Below, one piece after another: positions 49,674 through 58,296 of a stretch of DNA of 64,000 nt. The first letter of the stretch is position 1, and every line of letters begins with the position of its first letter. Source of the DNA: Eubacteriaceae bacterium (GTDB taxonomy: Bacteria > Bacillota > Clostridia > Peptostreptococcales > Anaerovoracaceae); NCBI GenBank assembly GCA_902362805.1, contig CABIXY010000001.1, positions 702,737 to 766,736 on the forward strand, given 5' to 3'. The notes below the pieces were generated by a model. It saw only the letters and a list, made by a program, of their open reading frames with translations. It was not told where the DNA came from and made no database searches. A program made the position numbers and the translations under genes.

Positions 49674-50858
49674 ATGAAAGAGGTAGTAATCGTAGGCGCA
49701 GCCAGAACACCAATCGGAAGCTTTGGTGGATCACTGAAAAACGTTCCAGCAAGAACTTTAGGAGCAGTCGCTATTAAAGCTGCAGTAGAAAGAGCTGGAA
49801 TCAAACCAGAGATGGTTGACGAAGTAATCATGGGCTGCGTCCTGCAGGGTGGATTAGGCCAGAACGTTTCAAGACAGATGTCTCTTGATGCTGGTATTCC
49901 TATCGAAGTTCCAACAATGACAATCAATAAGGTTTGTGGTTCCGGTCTGAGAGCCGTTGAACTGGCTGCACAGATCATCAAAGCTGGCGATGCAGATGTT
50001 GTCGTTGCTGGTGGTGCAGAGAACATGTCGATGGCTGGATATGCTGTTCCTTCCGCTAGATGGGGTGCAAGAATGAACAACACGCAGATGGTTGACATGA
50101 TGGTTAACGATGGACTTTGGGAAGCATTCAACAACTACCACATGGGTATGACTGCTGAAAACATCGTTGAACAGTGGGGACTGACCAGAGAAGAATTAGA
50201 CGAGTTTGCTCTTGCTTCACAGCAGAAGGCTGAAGCGGCAATCAAAGCTGGCAAATTCAAAGATGAAATCGTTCCAGTTGAAATTCCACAGAGAAAAGGC
50301 GATCCAATCGTATTTGATACAGACGAACACCCTAAGTTTGGTTCAACAATCGAAAAGCTTGCGAAACTGAAACCTGCTTTCAAGAGAGACGGCGGAATTG
50401 TTACTGCTGCTAACGCTTCTGGTATCAACGATTCCGGTGCGGCTCTTGTCGTAATGTCCAAAGAAAAGGCTGACGAATTAGGATTGAAGCCTCTTTGCTC
50501 AATCAAGGGATATGCATCAGCAGGTGTTGACCCTAAGATCATGGGTATCGGACCAGTACCTTCTTCAAAGAAAGCATTAGAAAAAGCAGGACTGAAGATT
50601 GAAGATATGGACTTAATCGAAGCGAATGAAGCTTTCGCAGCACAGTCTGTAGCAGTAGGTAAGGATCTTGGCATCGATCCAGAAAAGCTCAACGTAAACG
50701 GCGGAGCAATCGCTCTTGGACACCCTATCGGAGCTTCCGGAGCTAGAATTCTCATCACTCTGATTTATGAGATGCAGAAGAGAGCAGATGCAAAATACGG
50801 CCTGGCTACATTATGTATCGGTGGCGGTATGGGAACTGCTATGGTTGTTGAAAAATAA
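49674..50858 (+). CDS. thlA: acetyl-CoA C-acetyltransferase (thiolase)
   Basis: Condenses two acetyl-CoA to acetoacetyl-CoA at the entry of butyrate synthesis. The 394-residue protein has the nucleophile in [12 protein letters not shown], the GGAENMS segment, [24 protein letters not shown] (catalytic His) and the second Cys in [16 protein letters not shown] precedes the ATG. Compared with its neighbours its codons are more restricted (many GCT/GGA/AGA/CTT), as in very highly expressed genes. It is monocistronic between two terminators, and should supply the ptb-buk pathway. Confidence 0.95.
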   Translation: MKEVVIVGAARTPIGSFGGSLKNVPARTLGAVAIKAAVERAGIKPEMVDEVIMGCVLQGGLGQNVSRQMSLDAGIPIEVPTMTINKVCGSGLRAVELAAQIIKAGDADVVVAGGAENMSMAGYAVPSARWGARMNNTQMVDMMVNDGLWEAFNNYHMGMTAENIVEQWGLTREELDEFALASQQKAEAAIKAGKFKDEIVPVEIPQRKGDPIVFDTDEHPKFGSTIEKLAKLKPAFKRDGGIVTAANASGINDSGAALVVMSKEKADELGLKPLCSIKGYASAGVDPKIMGIGPVPSSKKALEKAGLKIEDMDLIEANEAFAAQSVAVGKDLGIDPEKLNVNGGAIALGHPIGASGARILITLIYEMQKRADAKYGLATLCIGGGMGTAMVVEK

Positions 50859-50871
50859 GACCAATTTTAAA

Positions 50872-50914
50872 ACGAGTGCATAGGAGCGATCGTCTCCTGC
50901 ACTCGTTTTTTAAA
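50872..50914 (+). terminator. terminator of thiolase gene, gamma-type hairpin
   Basis: CGAGTGCA and TGCACTCG enclose GGAGCGATCGTCTCC, followed by TTTTTT. The hairpin matches the second half of the gamma modules at 30739-30778 and 57124-57167. Confidence 0.85.
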
Positions 50915-51262
50915 TTCATAGGAAATTGCTCGACAGAAATTATTTTCTTTTTTTCTTATCCATACGTCGATGCATCAACGTTGTCGCCGCTCAAGACGAT
51001 TTTAGAAGAGACGGCAAAGTTCTTGAACTGGGGATATTACTTTTCCTTTTTCAGTAAAGGGCCGGAAAGTGAAGCGCTTCTTGCAGAATTAAGCGAGAAA
51101 GCAGTCGACTATCTGATCAAAGGAGAGGCAGATTCCTTTGCGGACATCTTGTCCCATAGCTATTGTCATATATTGGATTTAGTAAGAGACTTTTTAGCAG
51201 AATGCGGCCTGCCAGAAGCTGGCAAAATTTTAACGCCGCAGATTCAGTTCTACAAAATTTAA
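50876..51262 (+). CDS. hypothetical reading frame, possibly a gene fragment
   Basis: The frame is open from inside the thiolase terminator to a TAA at 51260. The last 95 residues look protein-like (LSPLKTILEETAKFLNWGYYF, then an amphipathic helix and SYCHILDLVRDFLAECGLPEAGK), but no start codon has a Shine-Dalgarno and the first third is low-complexity Phe-rich. I do not recognise a family. It may be the 3' end of a deleted gene or a leaderless small protein. Confidence 0.35.
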   Translation: MHRSDRLLHSFFKFIGNCSTEIIFFFSYPYVDASTLSPLKTILEETAKFLNWGYYFSFFSKGPESEALLAELSEKAVDYLIKGEADSFADILSHSYCHILDLVRDFLAECGLPEAGKILTPQIQFYKI

Positions 51263-51276
51263 TAAATAAATTAGTG

Positions 51277-51318
51277 AAAGCCTTGTAGCTGTTATAGCAA
51301 ATGCTACAGGGCTTTTTT
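51277..51318 (+). terminator. terminator before the glmL operon
   Basis: AAGCCTTGTAGC pairs with GCTACAGGGCTT (one mismatch) and is followed by TTTTT. Confidence 0.8.
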
Positions 51319-51343
51319 AGTTATCAGAGAATTAAAAATTATG

Positions 51344-51354
51344 TTGTCGTACAA
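51344..51354. promoter_or_regulatory. FadR/GntR-type operator candidate
   Basis: TTGTCGTACAA fits the FadR-family consensus TNGTNNNACNA and sits 10 bases upstream of the -35 box of the glmL promoter. The FadR-type regulator at 57443 is the obvious candidate binder. Confidence 0.5.
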
Positions 51355-51364
51355 CAAATATGAC

Positions 51365-51393
51365 TTGACAACAAGAACAAACGGTGGCATAAT
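51365..51393 (+). promoter_or_regulatory. promoter of the glmL/mutase operon
   Basis: TTGACA (51365-51370), 17-base spacer, CATAAT (51388-51393). Confidence 0.7.
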
Positions 51394-51459
51394 GATAAAA
51401 AAATAACTATTGAATTGAACGAAAACAGAGAGCAGAGATATCAGACAAGAGGTAAGCAG

Positions 51460-52842
51460 ATGAAACATGCGATTACGGTAGATTTTGGCAGCACCTTTAC
51501 TAAAATTGTTGTGATAGATTTAGAAGAGAGAGAAATATTACTGAGCGACAAGGTTCCTTCCAGTGTAGGAACGGATGCGGCGATTGGCTTAAATCGTTGT
51601 TTCCAGTTGGCAGAGTCCGTAATCGGTCATGAAGCATTTGAAAAAGCAGTAAAATTAGCTTCGTCCAGTGCAGCTGGCGGTCTGCGGATGTCTGTGATCG
51701 GTCTGACTGATTCGCTGAGTACCCTGGCCGGAAAATCAGCAGCCCTTGGCGCTGGTGGAAAAATCATTGCGAATTACAGCGGCCTTATGACGGAAGAGAA
51801 GGTGAAAGACCTCGAAGCGAGTAAAACAGAGATTGTCCTCCTATGCGGTGGTTATGAACGAGGCAACACCTCAATGGTATGGAAAAATACACAGATGCTG
51901 GCACATTCAAGAATACAGGTGCCGATCATCTATTCTGGCAATTCTGCTCTCTGCAAAGATGTCCGAAAGACTTTGACAGCACATGGAAAACAATGTTTCA
52001 CTGTAGAAAATATCATTCCTGGGGTTGGGATGCTCAACGTAGAACCGACCCAGGATGTCATCAGAAATTTGTTCTTAGAACGCATCACTGACATGAAAGG
52101 ATTTCGGGACGTAAAAAGAGAGTTTGACAATCAATTTATTCCCACGCCTGTGGCGGTTTTGACGGCAGGAGAATTGTTAAACAAAGGGACGGACAGCTGC
52201 CAGGGTTTGGGACCGTTGATGATTGTAGATGTAGGCGGTGCGACTACAGATGTTTATTCTTTCAACGAAAACAAAAGTCACGAAGGCGCAAAGCTGGCAG
52301 GTCTTGAAGAACCTTTTGGAAAACGGACGGTGGAGGGTGATTTGGGCATGAGGGAAACTTGTTGCGGCGTGATGAAAGAGAATGATATAGATGCTGTAAT
52401 CAGTGCGCTGGCAATTACAGAAGATCAGCTTTGGGAATCCGTTAACAATCGAACGCTGAATATAGAGTATCTGCCGGACAATGAGTTAGAAAAACGCATA
52501 GACGATATGATTGCAAAAGCAGCGATATATGCAGCAAGCAGGCGGCATACAGGAAAAGTGATGCCTTCCTACAACAAGTCGTGTCAGAATATTCAGGTAG
52601 GAAAGAATCTCACAGAGGTATCAAAGGTCATCGGTACAGGTGGAATTTTGGTACATCATCATAATCCTTCAGAATTGCTGAAGGCAGTAGAGAGAGATTG
52701 TGCAGACAGGGGCGTTTTGCTGCCTGAGACGATTGAACCATATTTGGACACAGAATATGTTCTATTTGCAGCAGGTCTGCTGAAAGAAATAGATGAAAAT
52801 GCAGCAATTGAAATAATGATGAAAAGCATAAGACGATGTTAG
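51460..52842 (+). CDS. GlmL/MutL family protein, B12-mutase-associated ASKHA ATPase
   Basis: A 460-residue protein of the GlmL (MutL) family, an actin-like ATPase fold that accompanies glutamate mutase and similar B12 enzymes and is thought to act as a reactivase or chaperone. ATPase phosphate loops are seen in TVDFGSTFTKIVVID and LMIVDVGGATTDVYS; GTGGILVHH is the adenosine loop. The ATG at 51460 is chosen over the longer frame (51415), though its RBS (AGAGG) is modest. It is directly followed, 18 bases on, by the cobalamin mutase gene, consistent with the reactivase role. No glmS/glmE pair is present. Confidence 0.85.
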   Translation: MKHAITVDFGSTFTKIVVIDLEEREILLSDKVPSSVGTDAAIGLNRCFQLAESVIGHEAFEKAVKLASSSAAGGLRMSVIGLTDSLSTLAGKSAALGAGGKIIANYSGLMTEEKVKDLEASKTEIVLLCGGYERGNTSMVWKNTQMLAHSRIQVPIIYSGNSALCKDVRKTLTAHGKQCFTVENIIPGVGMLNVEPTQDVIRNLFLERITDMKGFRDVKREFDNQFIPTPVAVLTAGELLNKGTDSCQGLGPLMIVDVGGATTDVYSFNENKSHEGAKLAGLEEPFGKRTVEGDLGMRETCCGVMKENDIDAVISALAITEDQLWESVNNRTLNIEYLPDNELEKRIDDMIAKAAIYAASRRHTGKVMPSYNKSCQNIQVGKNLTEVSKVIGTGGILVHHHNPSELLKAVERDCADRGVLLPETIEPYLDTEYVLFAAGLLKEIDENAAIEIMMKSIRRC

Positions 52843-52860
52843 TCAATGCAGGAGGTTAAC

Positions 52861-54615
52861 ATGGAATTGAAGTTTAAGTGGAAGTTTAATATTAAAGACT
52901 TGCCTGACATGGGTACGTTAAATCATGAGATCGATGGGATTGCAAAGAATGTGACTATCGGCAGGACTCTGTTCATGGAAAAGTTCGGTGTCTCTTCCGA
53001 ACGGGAATACAAAGAAAGAATGATGAAAGAGAAGAAGGTCATGAAGCACTCGGCCGTCGGCCTGAATTCGTGGCAGGCGCAGGAAGAAGGGCTGAAAAAA
53101 ATTTATGACGAACTGACGGAATCAGGTTCTTATATCGATCGTTATGGTGCCTGCCTGGACTGGGTCATGGGCGTGCCTGAAGAACACCGCAGCAAGATAC
53201 AGCCGGGATCAGGACTGATTCTGAAAAACGAAGATGAATGGGCTCGTCTCGGTCAGGTGGTACCTGTTCAGCCTCATTTGGGCGACCACATCATCGGCTC
53301 ACTGAACTCACTGCAAAATACGATGCTGGGGCTGAGGGCCGGGGTTACGACCATTGGAAATATTTCACATTACTATACATACGAGTATCCCGGTTTAGAT
53401 ATGGAGGAGTATCGAACCATAGATATGGTGAAGGCAATCGGTCTGATGGCAAGATTAAGCGGACAGGGAACAATCATTCACTCCAACCTTGATGACGGTT
53501 TTGGCGCACAGTTTCACGACTTGGCCAATCTGGTGGGATATGCAAAGTTGGAAAGATACATCTGTGAAGATCTCTTAGGCGCAAGGGTCGGACATTGCTT
53601 CGGCAATCTGTTTAACGACCCCATGATCAGAATCATCTTTAACAGTGCGATGGGCAAGATCAATACTTACCATACTCCTGGTTCGATGATCTATGGGAAT
53701 ACCATCGATTTCTCTTACAATATGCCGAAGAATTATGGTGCGGTAACTTCCTACGCTATGGCGGATGCAATCGGCCAGATGATCTGTCCAAGCGGCCATG
53801 CCATTACGCCGATTCCTGTGACAGAAGCCATCAGAGTGCCAGCGATAGACGAAATTATCGACGCCCACAATACTGCAGATATGGCCATTGAATCAGCAAA
53901 ATACTATAAGGATTACGTCGACGTGCAGAAAGTGGAAGCGGAGGCAGATATTCTTGTCGCTTGCGGCAACATCTTCTTTGAGAGAGTCCTCAATGGATTG
54001 GACGAGCAGAACGTCGATATTACCCATCCGGGTGAGGTGCTGGCAGCCCTCAAGGCCATCGGCGTTACACAGCTGGAAACCTGCTTTGGCGTAGGCAGGA
54101 AAGATGCAGAAGCTATGAGAGGCAGAATTCCTGTCAGACCGACATCTATTGTAAAGGAAATTGACCGGCAGCAGACCAGTATCATTAACGGAATCGATGG
54201 TTTGGATAAACAGCTGTTAAAAGGCATCAATGTTATCGTCGCAGCGACAGATGTTCACGAATTTGGCAAAGAAATCAGTAAGACCGTATTGCAGAAAGCC
54301 GGCGCAGAGGTCTTTGATCTCGGCACTAACGTGGCAATTGCAGAACTGGGCGACACGGTCATTGAGACAGAAAGCCGCGCAGTATTGATTAGCACGTATA
54401 ACGGAATTGCCTATAGCTTTGGGGAAGAACTGGTCAAGAAGTTCAAGGAGCTCGGCATCGACATACCTATCGTCATGGGCGGCAGATTAAATGAACCGAT
54501 GGAAGGCAGTGATCTTCCTGTTGATGTTACAGACCGATTGGCAGCTATGGGAATTAATGTCGATAACGACATCGATAAAATTGTTGATTATTTAGTTAGA
54601 GTTTTAGGTCTTTAA
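52861..54615 (+). CDS. single-chain cobalamin-dependent mutase (2-methyleneglutarate mutase-like)
   Basis: A 584-residue protein. The C-terminal 130 residues are a B12-binding domain with the base-off motif DVHEFG (DxHxxG, about residue 464), STYNG and VMGGRLNE. The N-terminal 450 residues form a TIM-barrel-like catalytic region unlike methylmalonyl-CoA mutase; there is no CoA-mutase signature and no PLP lysine domain of aminomutases. A one-chain carbon-skeleton mutase of this size recalls 2-methyleneglutarate mutase (about 610 residues) of nicotinate fermenters, a remembered match not verified. AGGAGG precedes ATG 52861. Its GlmL-like neighbour supports adenosylcobalamin radical chemistry. 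Confidence 0.72.
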   Translation: MELKFKWKFNIKDLPDMGTLNHEIDGIAKNVTIGRTLFMEKFGVSSEREYKERMMKEKKVMKHSAVGLNSWQAQEEGLKKIYDELTESGSYIDRYGACLDWVMGVPEEHRSKIQPGSGLILKNEDEWARLGQVVPVQPHLGDHIIGSLNSLQNTMLGLRAGVTTIGNISHYYTYEYPGLDMEEYRTIDMVKAIGLMARLSGQGTIIHSNLDDGFGAQFHDLANLVGYAKLERYICEDLLGARVGHCFGNLFNDPMIRIIFNSAMGKINTYHTPGSMIYGNTIDFSYNMPKNYGAVTSYAMADAIGQMICPSGHAITPIPVTEAIRVPAIDEIIDAHNTADMAIESAKYYKDYVDVQKVEAEADILVACGNIFFERVLNGLDEQNVDITHPGEVLAALKAIGVTQLETCFGVGRKDAEAMRGRIPVRPTSIVKEIDRQQTSIINGIDGLDKQLLKGINVIVAATDVHEFGKEISKTVLQKAGAEVFDLGTNVAIAELGDTVIETESRAVLISTYNGIAYSFGEELVKKFKELGIDIPIVMGGRLNEPMEGSDLPVDVTDRLAAMGINVDNDIDKIVDYLVRVLGL

Positions 54616-54699
54616 CTGATTAATTATAATAGGGGACGGGTTTAGACGTATCAACTATATTTTAATGCCTCGATGGTAAGAGGCAGAGAGGAGTGAATT

Positions 54700-56133
54700 A
54701 TGTCAGGAATTACAATCGCACTGCTGCTGATTTATGCGGTAGTGTTTGGCGGGGGAAGTGTTCTTCTTATTCTACAGTCAATGAGAAAGAAGAAGACACC
54801 CTCCAACGGTAAGAAGGTGAATCAGGCAAAGAATCAGGATGGGTTTGGATCCAGACTGGGCTTTATTCTTTCGACTGTCGGTTTAGCTGTCGGTGTTGGA
54901 GCGATGTGGAGATTCCCGATGATGTGTGCGCAGTGGGGAGGAGGCGCTTTTGTACTGGCCTTCGTGGTAATCTGTGTTGTCATCGTAATCCCCGCCGGAT
55001 GGGCTGAAATCTCTTTCGGCAGAAAGTTTAAGAAGGGACCGGTCGGCGCGCTCAACGCAGTCGCTGGCAAAACTGGTAAAGGCCTTGGCTACATCATGGG
55101 CGGCACCTCATTAGGTTTATTTGCATATTATCCCGCAATAATGGCAATTATTCTATGTTATATTTTTAAATCCTTTGGCGGAATCGACTATGCACAGAAT
55201 GCACAGGCAGTCTATGACGCCACTAACGACAATCGGCCGATTATCTATATCCTGGTTGTGGCAGTGATTCTTCTGGTGGCATTCGTCAGTTTACGAGGTA
55301 TTCAGAAGGGAATTGAGAAGATCTGTAAGATTCTCCTTCCTCTGCTGTTCCTCATTTTGATTGCGATTACGATTCGTATCTGTCTGATTCCGGGGATTGC
55401 AGAAGGCATTGAATTCTACATCAAACCTGACTGGGCGCAATTGGCGAACCCGCAGATGTGGGCGGCAGCTGCCGGAATGGCTCTCTTTGCAGTAGGGCTT
55501 GGCCCTGCATGCCTGTTGGCATATGGCAGATATGTTGATGATGATATGGATATTGCTACGGATTTCATAACGGTAAATGTCGTTCAGCTGACCATCTGTC
55601 TGATTTCTGGTTTTGTCGTCATACCTGCAGTAGTAGCTTTTGGGCTAGATCCATTTATCGGAAAAGGATTGCTGTTTGTTTCGTTACCGACCGTATTTGC
55701 AACAATTCCAGGCGGCAGCATCTTCTTGATCCTGTTCTTTGTCGCTTTGATGTTTGCCGGAATTTCATCATCGCTGAATCAAGTAGAGATTCCTGTTCAG
55801 GCGCTGATGGACGAGGAAGGCTTTGGCATGAGCAGAAAGAAAGCGGTATTGACCTGCGTTATCATCGCGGTACTGATTGCAATTCCATGTGTTTGGAATG
55901 ACGCTTTCTTCGCCGTATTCGATAATGTCATCGGTAATATCATGTATACCTTTGACGCAGCAGCATTGGCCATCGTATTAGCTTGGAAGGTCGGGGCGAA
56001 AACCGTCAGGGAAGAATGGTATCTTCCGACATCGGCTGTCAAATGGGGCAGACCAATCGACTACATGTATAAATACGTCGCGGTTATCTGCCTAGTATAC
56101 TTCACTATTACAGCGGTAATATCATTGTTCTAA
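54700..56133 (+). CDS. sodium-dependent transporter, NSS (SNF) family
   Basis: A 477-residue Na+ symporter of the neurotransmitter:sodium family (LeuT fold). The first-helix motif is visible as SRLGFILSTVGLAVGVGAMWRFPMM, with IVIPAGWAEISFGRKF after it, and about twelve helices follow. A preceding N-terminal helix and a basic linker (residues 1-45) are extra relative to LeuT. GAGGAG precedes the ATG. It lies 84 bases after the mutase gene and probably imports the amino acid or other acid that the pathway uses. Confidence 0.9.
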   Translation: MSGITIALLLIYAVVFGGGSVLLILQSMRKKKTPSNGKKVNQAKNQDGFGSRLGFILSTVGLAVGVGAMWRFPMMCAQWGGGAFVLAFVVICVVIVIPAGWAEISFGRKFKKGPVGALNAVAGKTGKGLGYIMGGTSLGLFAYYPAIMAIILCYIFKSFGGIDYAQNAQAVYDATNDNRPIIYILVVAVILLVAFVSLRGIQKGIEKICKILLPLLFLILIAITIRICLIPGIAEGIEFYIKPDWAQLANPQMWAAAAGMALFAVGLGPACLLAYGRYVDDDMDIATDFITVNVVQLTICLISGFVVIPAVVAFGLDPFIGKGLLFVSLPTVFATIPGGSIFLILFFVALMFAGISSSLNQVEIPVQALMDEEGFGMSRKKAVLTCVIIAVLIAIPCVWNDAFFAVFDNVIGNIMYTFDAAALAIVLAWKVGAKTVREEWYLPTSAVKWGRPIDYMYKYVAVICLVYFTITAVISLF

Positions 56134-56143
56134 AAAGCTTACT

Positions 56144-56179
56144 GGAGTTGATATACGAGGATTGCTGTATATCAGCTCC
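56144..56179 (+). terminator. intercistronic hairpin after the NSS gene
   Basis: GGAGTTGATATAC (56144-56156) pairs with GTATATCAGCTCC (56167-56179). Only TTCT follows, so it may be a partial terminator or a processing/stability hairpin between the transporter and SDR genes. Confidence 0.55.
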
Positions 56180-56206
56180 TTCTGATTAAAGAGAGAGGAG
56201 AATGTT

Positions 56207-56965
56207 ATGAGATTTGCAGAAAAAGTTGTCATTATTACAGGCTCGGGTGCTGGTATTGGCCAGGCGGCGGCAGTCGCCTTTGCTAGGGAAGGTGCCAAAG
56301 TCGTGGTGAATTCTGTCAAGGAACAAAGTGGAGAAGAAACCCTGGCTCTCATTGAAAAACTGGGAGGAGAAGGCATTTACGTGCAGGGAGACGTTTCGAA
56401 ACCGGAAGATGTGAAGAAAATTGTCGCAGCCACCATTGACCGCTTTGGCACAGTTGATGTTTTGGTAAATGTTGCAGGGATCGTCATTGCAGGACGCGCG
56501 GACAACACCAGAGAAGAGGACTGGGATAAAATGATGAACGTCAATGCGAAAGGCACATTTATGATGATTCGCGATGTTTTGCCATGTATGCTGGAAAAAC
56601 ATCATGGTTCCATCGTCAATATCGCATCAATTGCGGCGCAAAAAGGACTGAAGGACCGTTTTGCTTACTCCGCATCGAAAGGCGCAGTTCTTTCTATGAG
56701 CCATTCCCTTGCGGCGGAATATGTGGATCAAGGGATTCGATGCAATGTGGTATGTCCAGGAACTATTTTAACACCGTCCCTGCAGTATCGCATCGATCAC
56801 GCGGAAAATCCTGAAGCTATGAAAGCTAACTTCTTTGCCCGCCAGCCGATTGGACGTTTAGGCAAGCCAGAAGAAGTAGCAGAGGCAATTCTCTTTGCCG
56901 CTGACGATGCAGCGGGTTTTATGACTTCTGCTGTGGTCTCCATCAACGGAGGCATGATTATTTAG
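56207..56965 (+). CDS. short-chain dehydrogenase/reductase (SDR)
   Basis: A 252-residue classical SDR with the nucleotide loop TGSGAGIG, NVAG in place of NNAG, the catalytic Ser in VNIASIAAQ, YSASK, and the C-terminal GRLGKPEEVAEAILFAADDAAGFMTSAVVSINGG. No acidic residue is evident after beta-2 in the usual NAD spot (NSVKEQ), which would favour NADP. AGAGAGGAG precedes the ATG. It closes the mutase/transporter cluster and would reduce an oxo-acid or oxidise a hydroxy-acid intermediate. Confidence 0.9.
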   Translation: MRFAEKVVIITGSGAGIGQAAAVAFAREGAKVVVNSVKEQSGEETLALIEKLGGEGIYVQGDVSKPEDVKKIVAATIDRFGTVDVLVNVAGIVIAGRADNTREEDWDKMMNVNAKGTFMMIRDVLPCMLEKHHGSIVNIASIAAQKGLKDRFAYSASKGAVLSMSHSLAAEYVDQGIRCNVVCPGTILTPSLQYRIDHAENPEAMKANFFARQPIGRLGKPEEVAEAILFAADDAAGFMTSAVVSINGGMII

Positions 56966-57040
56966 AGGCGCGGGTTACAGGGAAACGCAACAGCTTCCAT
57001 GCGTTTGCCGTGGGACAATGCGTGGTTCCACTTTATTTAT

Positions 57041-57167
57041 TATGCAGGAAATATCGATGAAATCGATATTGACGGAATATCAAAGAAAGTACCCTGCAAA
57101 GAGTCGCCCCTTGCGGGCGACATGTGGAAATAGGAATCGCAGGTTCCGTCATTTCCACTTTTTTTAT
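57041..57167 (+). repeat. composite structured repeat: delta-like hairpin and gamma terminator module
   Basis: AGGAAATATCGATGAAATCG with CGATATT forms the first hairpin. The gamma module follows: GTCGCCC (57103-57109) with GGGCGAC (57115-57121), then GTGGAAAT (57124-57131) with ATTTCCAC (57151-57158) around GGAA/TTCC, and seven T. The first hairpin and connecting ACATG are identical in kind to 30718-30738, but the second stem is entirely different in sequence while still paired. Confidence 0.7.
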
Positions 57168-57177
57168 AACTTGCTGT

Positions 57178-57425
57178 ATGGTATAATGAACGTACAATCC
57201 TCTCAACTTCGTTGCAAGGAAACGTTCATTGAATCATGACGTTCGATTCTATATTCAGAGGAATCGTCATGGTATAATAGTTCCAGAATCAAAGGGCGTT
57301 GCCTTTCTGCCCCAAGCTTGCTTGGCTAGGCAGAACGGACAGCGGAGTGAGTTATGCGAGCGTAGGAATATTGCGAAGCAATATGTTGCCGAGAGGCAGG
57401 AACTATTGAATCATAGAATTTTATT
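57178..57425 (+). repeat. tandem structured repeat, family alpha, with a beta element nested in one hairpin
   Basis: TATAAT at 57182-57187 and 57273-57278 are 91 bases apart. GAACGT/ACGTTC forms a type A hairpin, ATTGAATCATGACG/CGTCATG a type B hairpin with loop TTCGATTCTATATTCAGAGG. The next type A stem, AGTTCC (57279-57284) / GGAACT, encloses a full beta element (TTCTGCC/GGCAGAA at 57305-57311/57329-57335; CCAAGC/GCTTGG; then AATATTGC/GCAATATG). It ends with ATTGAATCATAG 26 bases before the FadR-type gene, so it must be in its 5' leader. Confidence 0.75.
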
Positions 57426-57442
57426 GAAAGATGGAGAAGCAC

Positions 57443-58168
57443 ATGGAGAACGACAAGCTATTAGATAAACTGGTAATCAATGAGATTAAAACACAATCTG
57501 ACTACCTGGCTGATAAAATAAAGAATATGATTGTATCACGGGAGTTTCATGACGGGTTTGTTTTTCCCAATGAAAATGAATTCTGTAAAAAACTGAATGT
57601 AAGCCGCAGTACGCTGCGAGAGGCGTATAAGATTCTGGATACCCAAGGCTTTATACACAGGACAAAGCACGGTACTTATGTAAAGTGCAGGGATGACATT
57701 GCCAAGCAGGGAGACTTTGTAGCCAGTTTGGAATTGGCAGACAACCATGAAATGGTGGAGTTCGTCTGTGCTTTGGAACCCGAAGCAGTCTTTCTCGCTG
57801 CCCAGAAGGTGGACGAAGAGGGTCTGGCAAAATTGGAAGAGGTCATGATTGCCTGTGAAAAGGCAATGGATAACTCAAAGGATCTGGTGGAGATGAATTA
57901 TCAGTTCCACGCCTGCATCAGAGAATTGGCAAAGAACAACCTGATTACCAGTGCTCTGACCGCATACTATGATATTTTCAATCATCAGATCATTGAGGAT
58001 ATCTATGCTGTCAGTACAGATACGGTGGACTTTAAGAGAAATTCTCTGGTACAGCATAGAGAACTGTTCGATGCGCTGAAGAATCACGAAGCCGAAAAAG
58101 CAAAGAGCCTGGCATACAATCATCTGCTGGACTCCATGAAATTCCAATTGAAAATGAGTGGAAAATAG
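57443..58168 (+). CDS. FadR-subfamily GntR transcriptional regulator
   Basis: A 241-residue regulator: winged HTH (SREFHDGFVFPNENEFCKKLNVSRSTLREAYKILDTQGFI, visible in parts) and an all-helical FCD effector domain (about 95-230) with the metal/ligand histidine region MNYQFHACIRELAKN and the QHRELFDAL helix. GGAGAA places the start at ATG 57443 (57431 is the alternative). It lies between the mutase cluster and the convergent glycyl radical operon. FCD regulators usually sense carboxylic acids. A matching operator precedes glmL at 51344. Confidence 0.88.
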   Translation: MENDKLLDKLVINEIKTQSDYLADKIKNMIVSREFHDGFVFPNENEFCKKLNVSRSTLREAYKILDTQGFIHRTKHGTYVKCRDDIAKQGDFVASLELADNHEMVEFVCALEPEAVFLAAQKVDEEGLAKLEEVMIACEKAMDNSKDLVEMNYQFHACIRELAKNNLITSALTAYYDIFNHQIIEDIYAVSTDTVDFKRNSLVQHRELFDALKNHEAEKAKSLAYNHLLDSMKFQLKMSGK

Positions 58169-58226
58169 AAGTTTACAGACTATGCAAAAAACGTCTACTT
58201 CTGCAGACAAAGTCAAATAAACAAAT

Positions 58227-58273
58227 GAAAAACCGCGCCTGGGGACTGGCTGAAGTCTCAGGGGCGGTTTTTC
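58227..58273. terminator. bidirectional terminator between convergent genes
   Basis: AAAACCGC...CCT pairs with AGG...GCGGTTTT; A-run on one side and T-run on the other serve both the FadR-type gene and the glycyl radical operon. Confidence 0.8.
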
Positions 58274-58296
58274 GCATCTTTAACTAAAAACTGATC

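Noticed and set aside
52861..54615. Lysine or ornithine aminomutase identity for the B12 enzyme
   Set aside because: No PLP-lysine region is evident, the chain layout (catalytic part then B12 domain, 584 residues) differs from KamD/KamE and OraE, and no ornithine or lysine pathway gene is adjacent.
56983..57010. AAACGCA/TGCGTTT hairpin after the SDR gene as its terminator
   Set aside because: The stem is good but no T-run follows on either strand; the gamma module downstream is a better terminator.
57182..57278. TATAAT boxes of the alpha repeat as ordinary promoters
   Set aside because: No -35 element lies 16-18 bases upstream; the TTGAAT box is 38 bases away. A promoter role is possible only in an unusual form, so I annotated a repeat instead.
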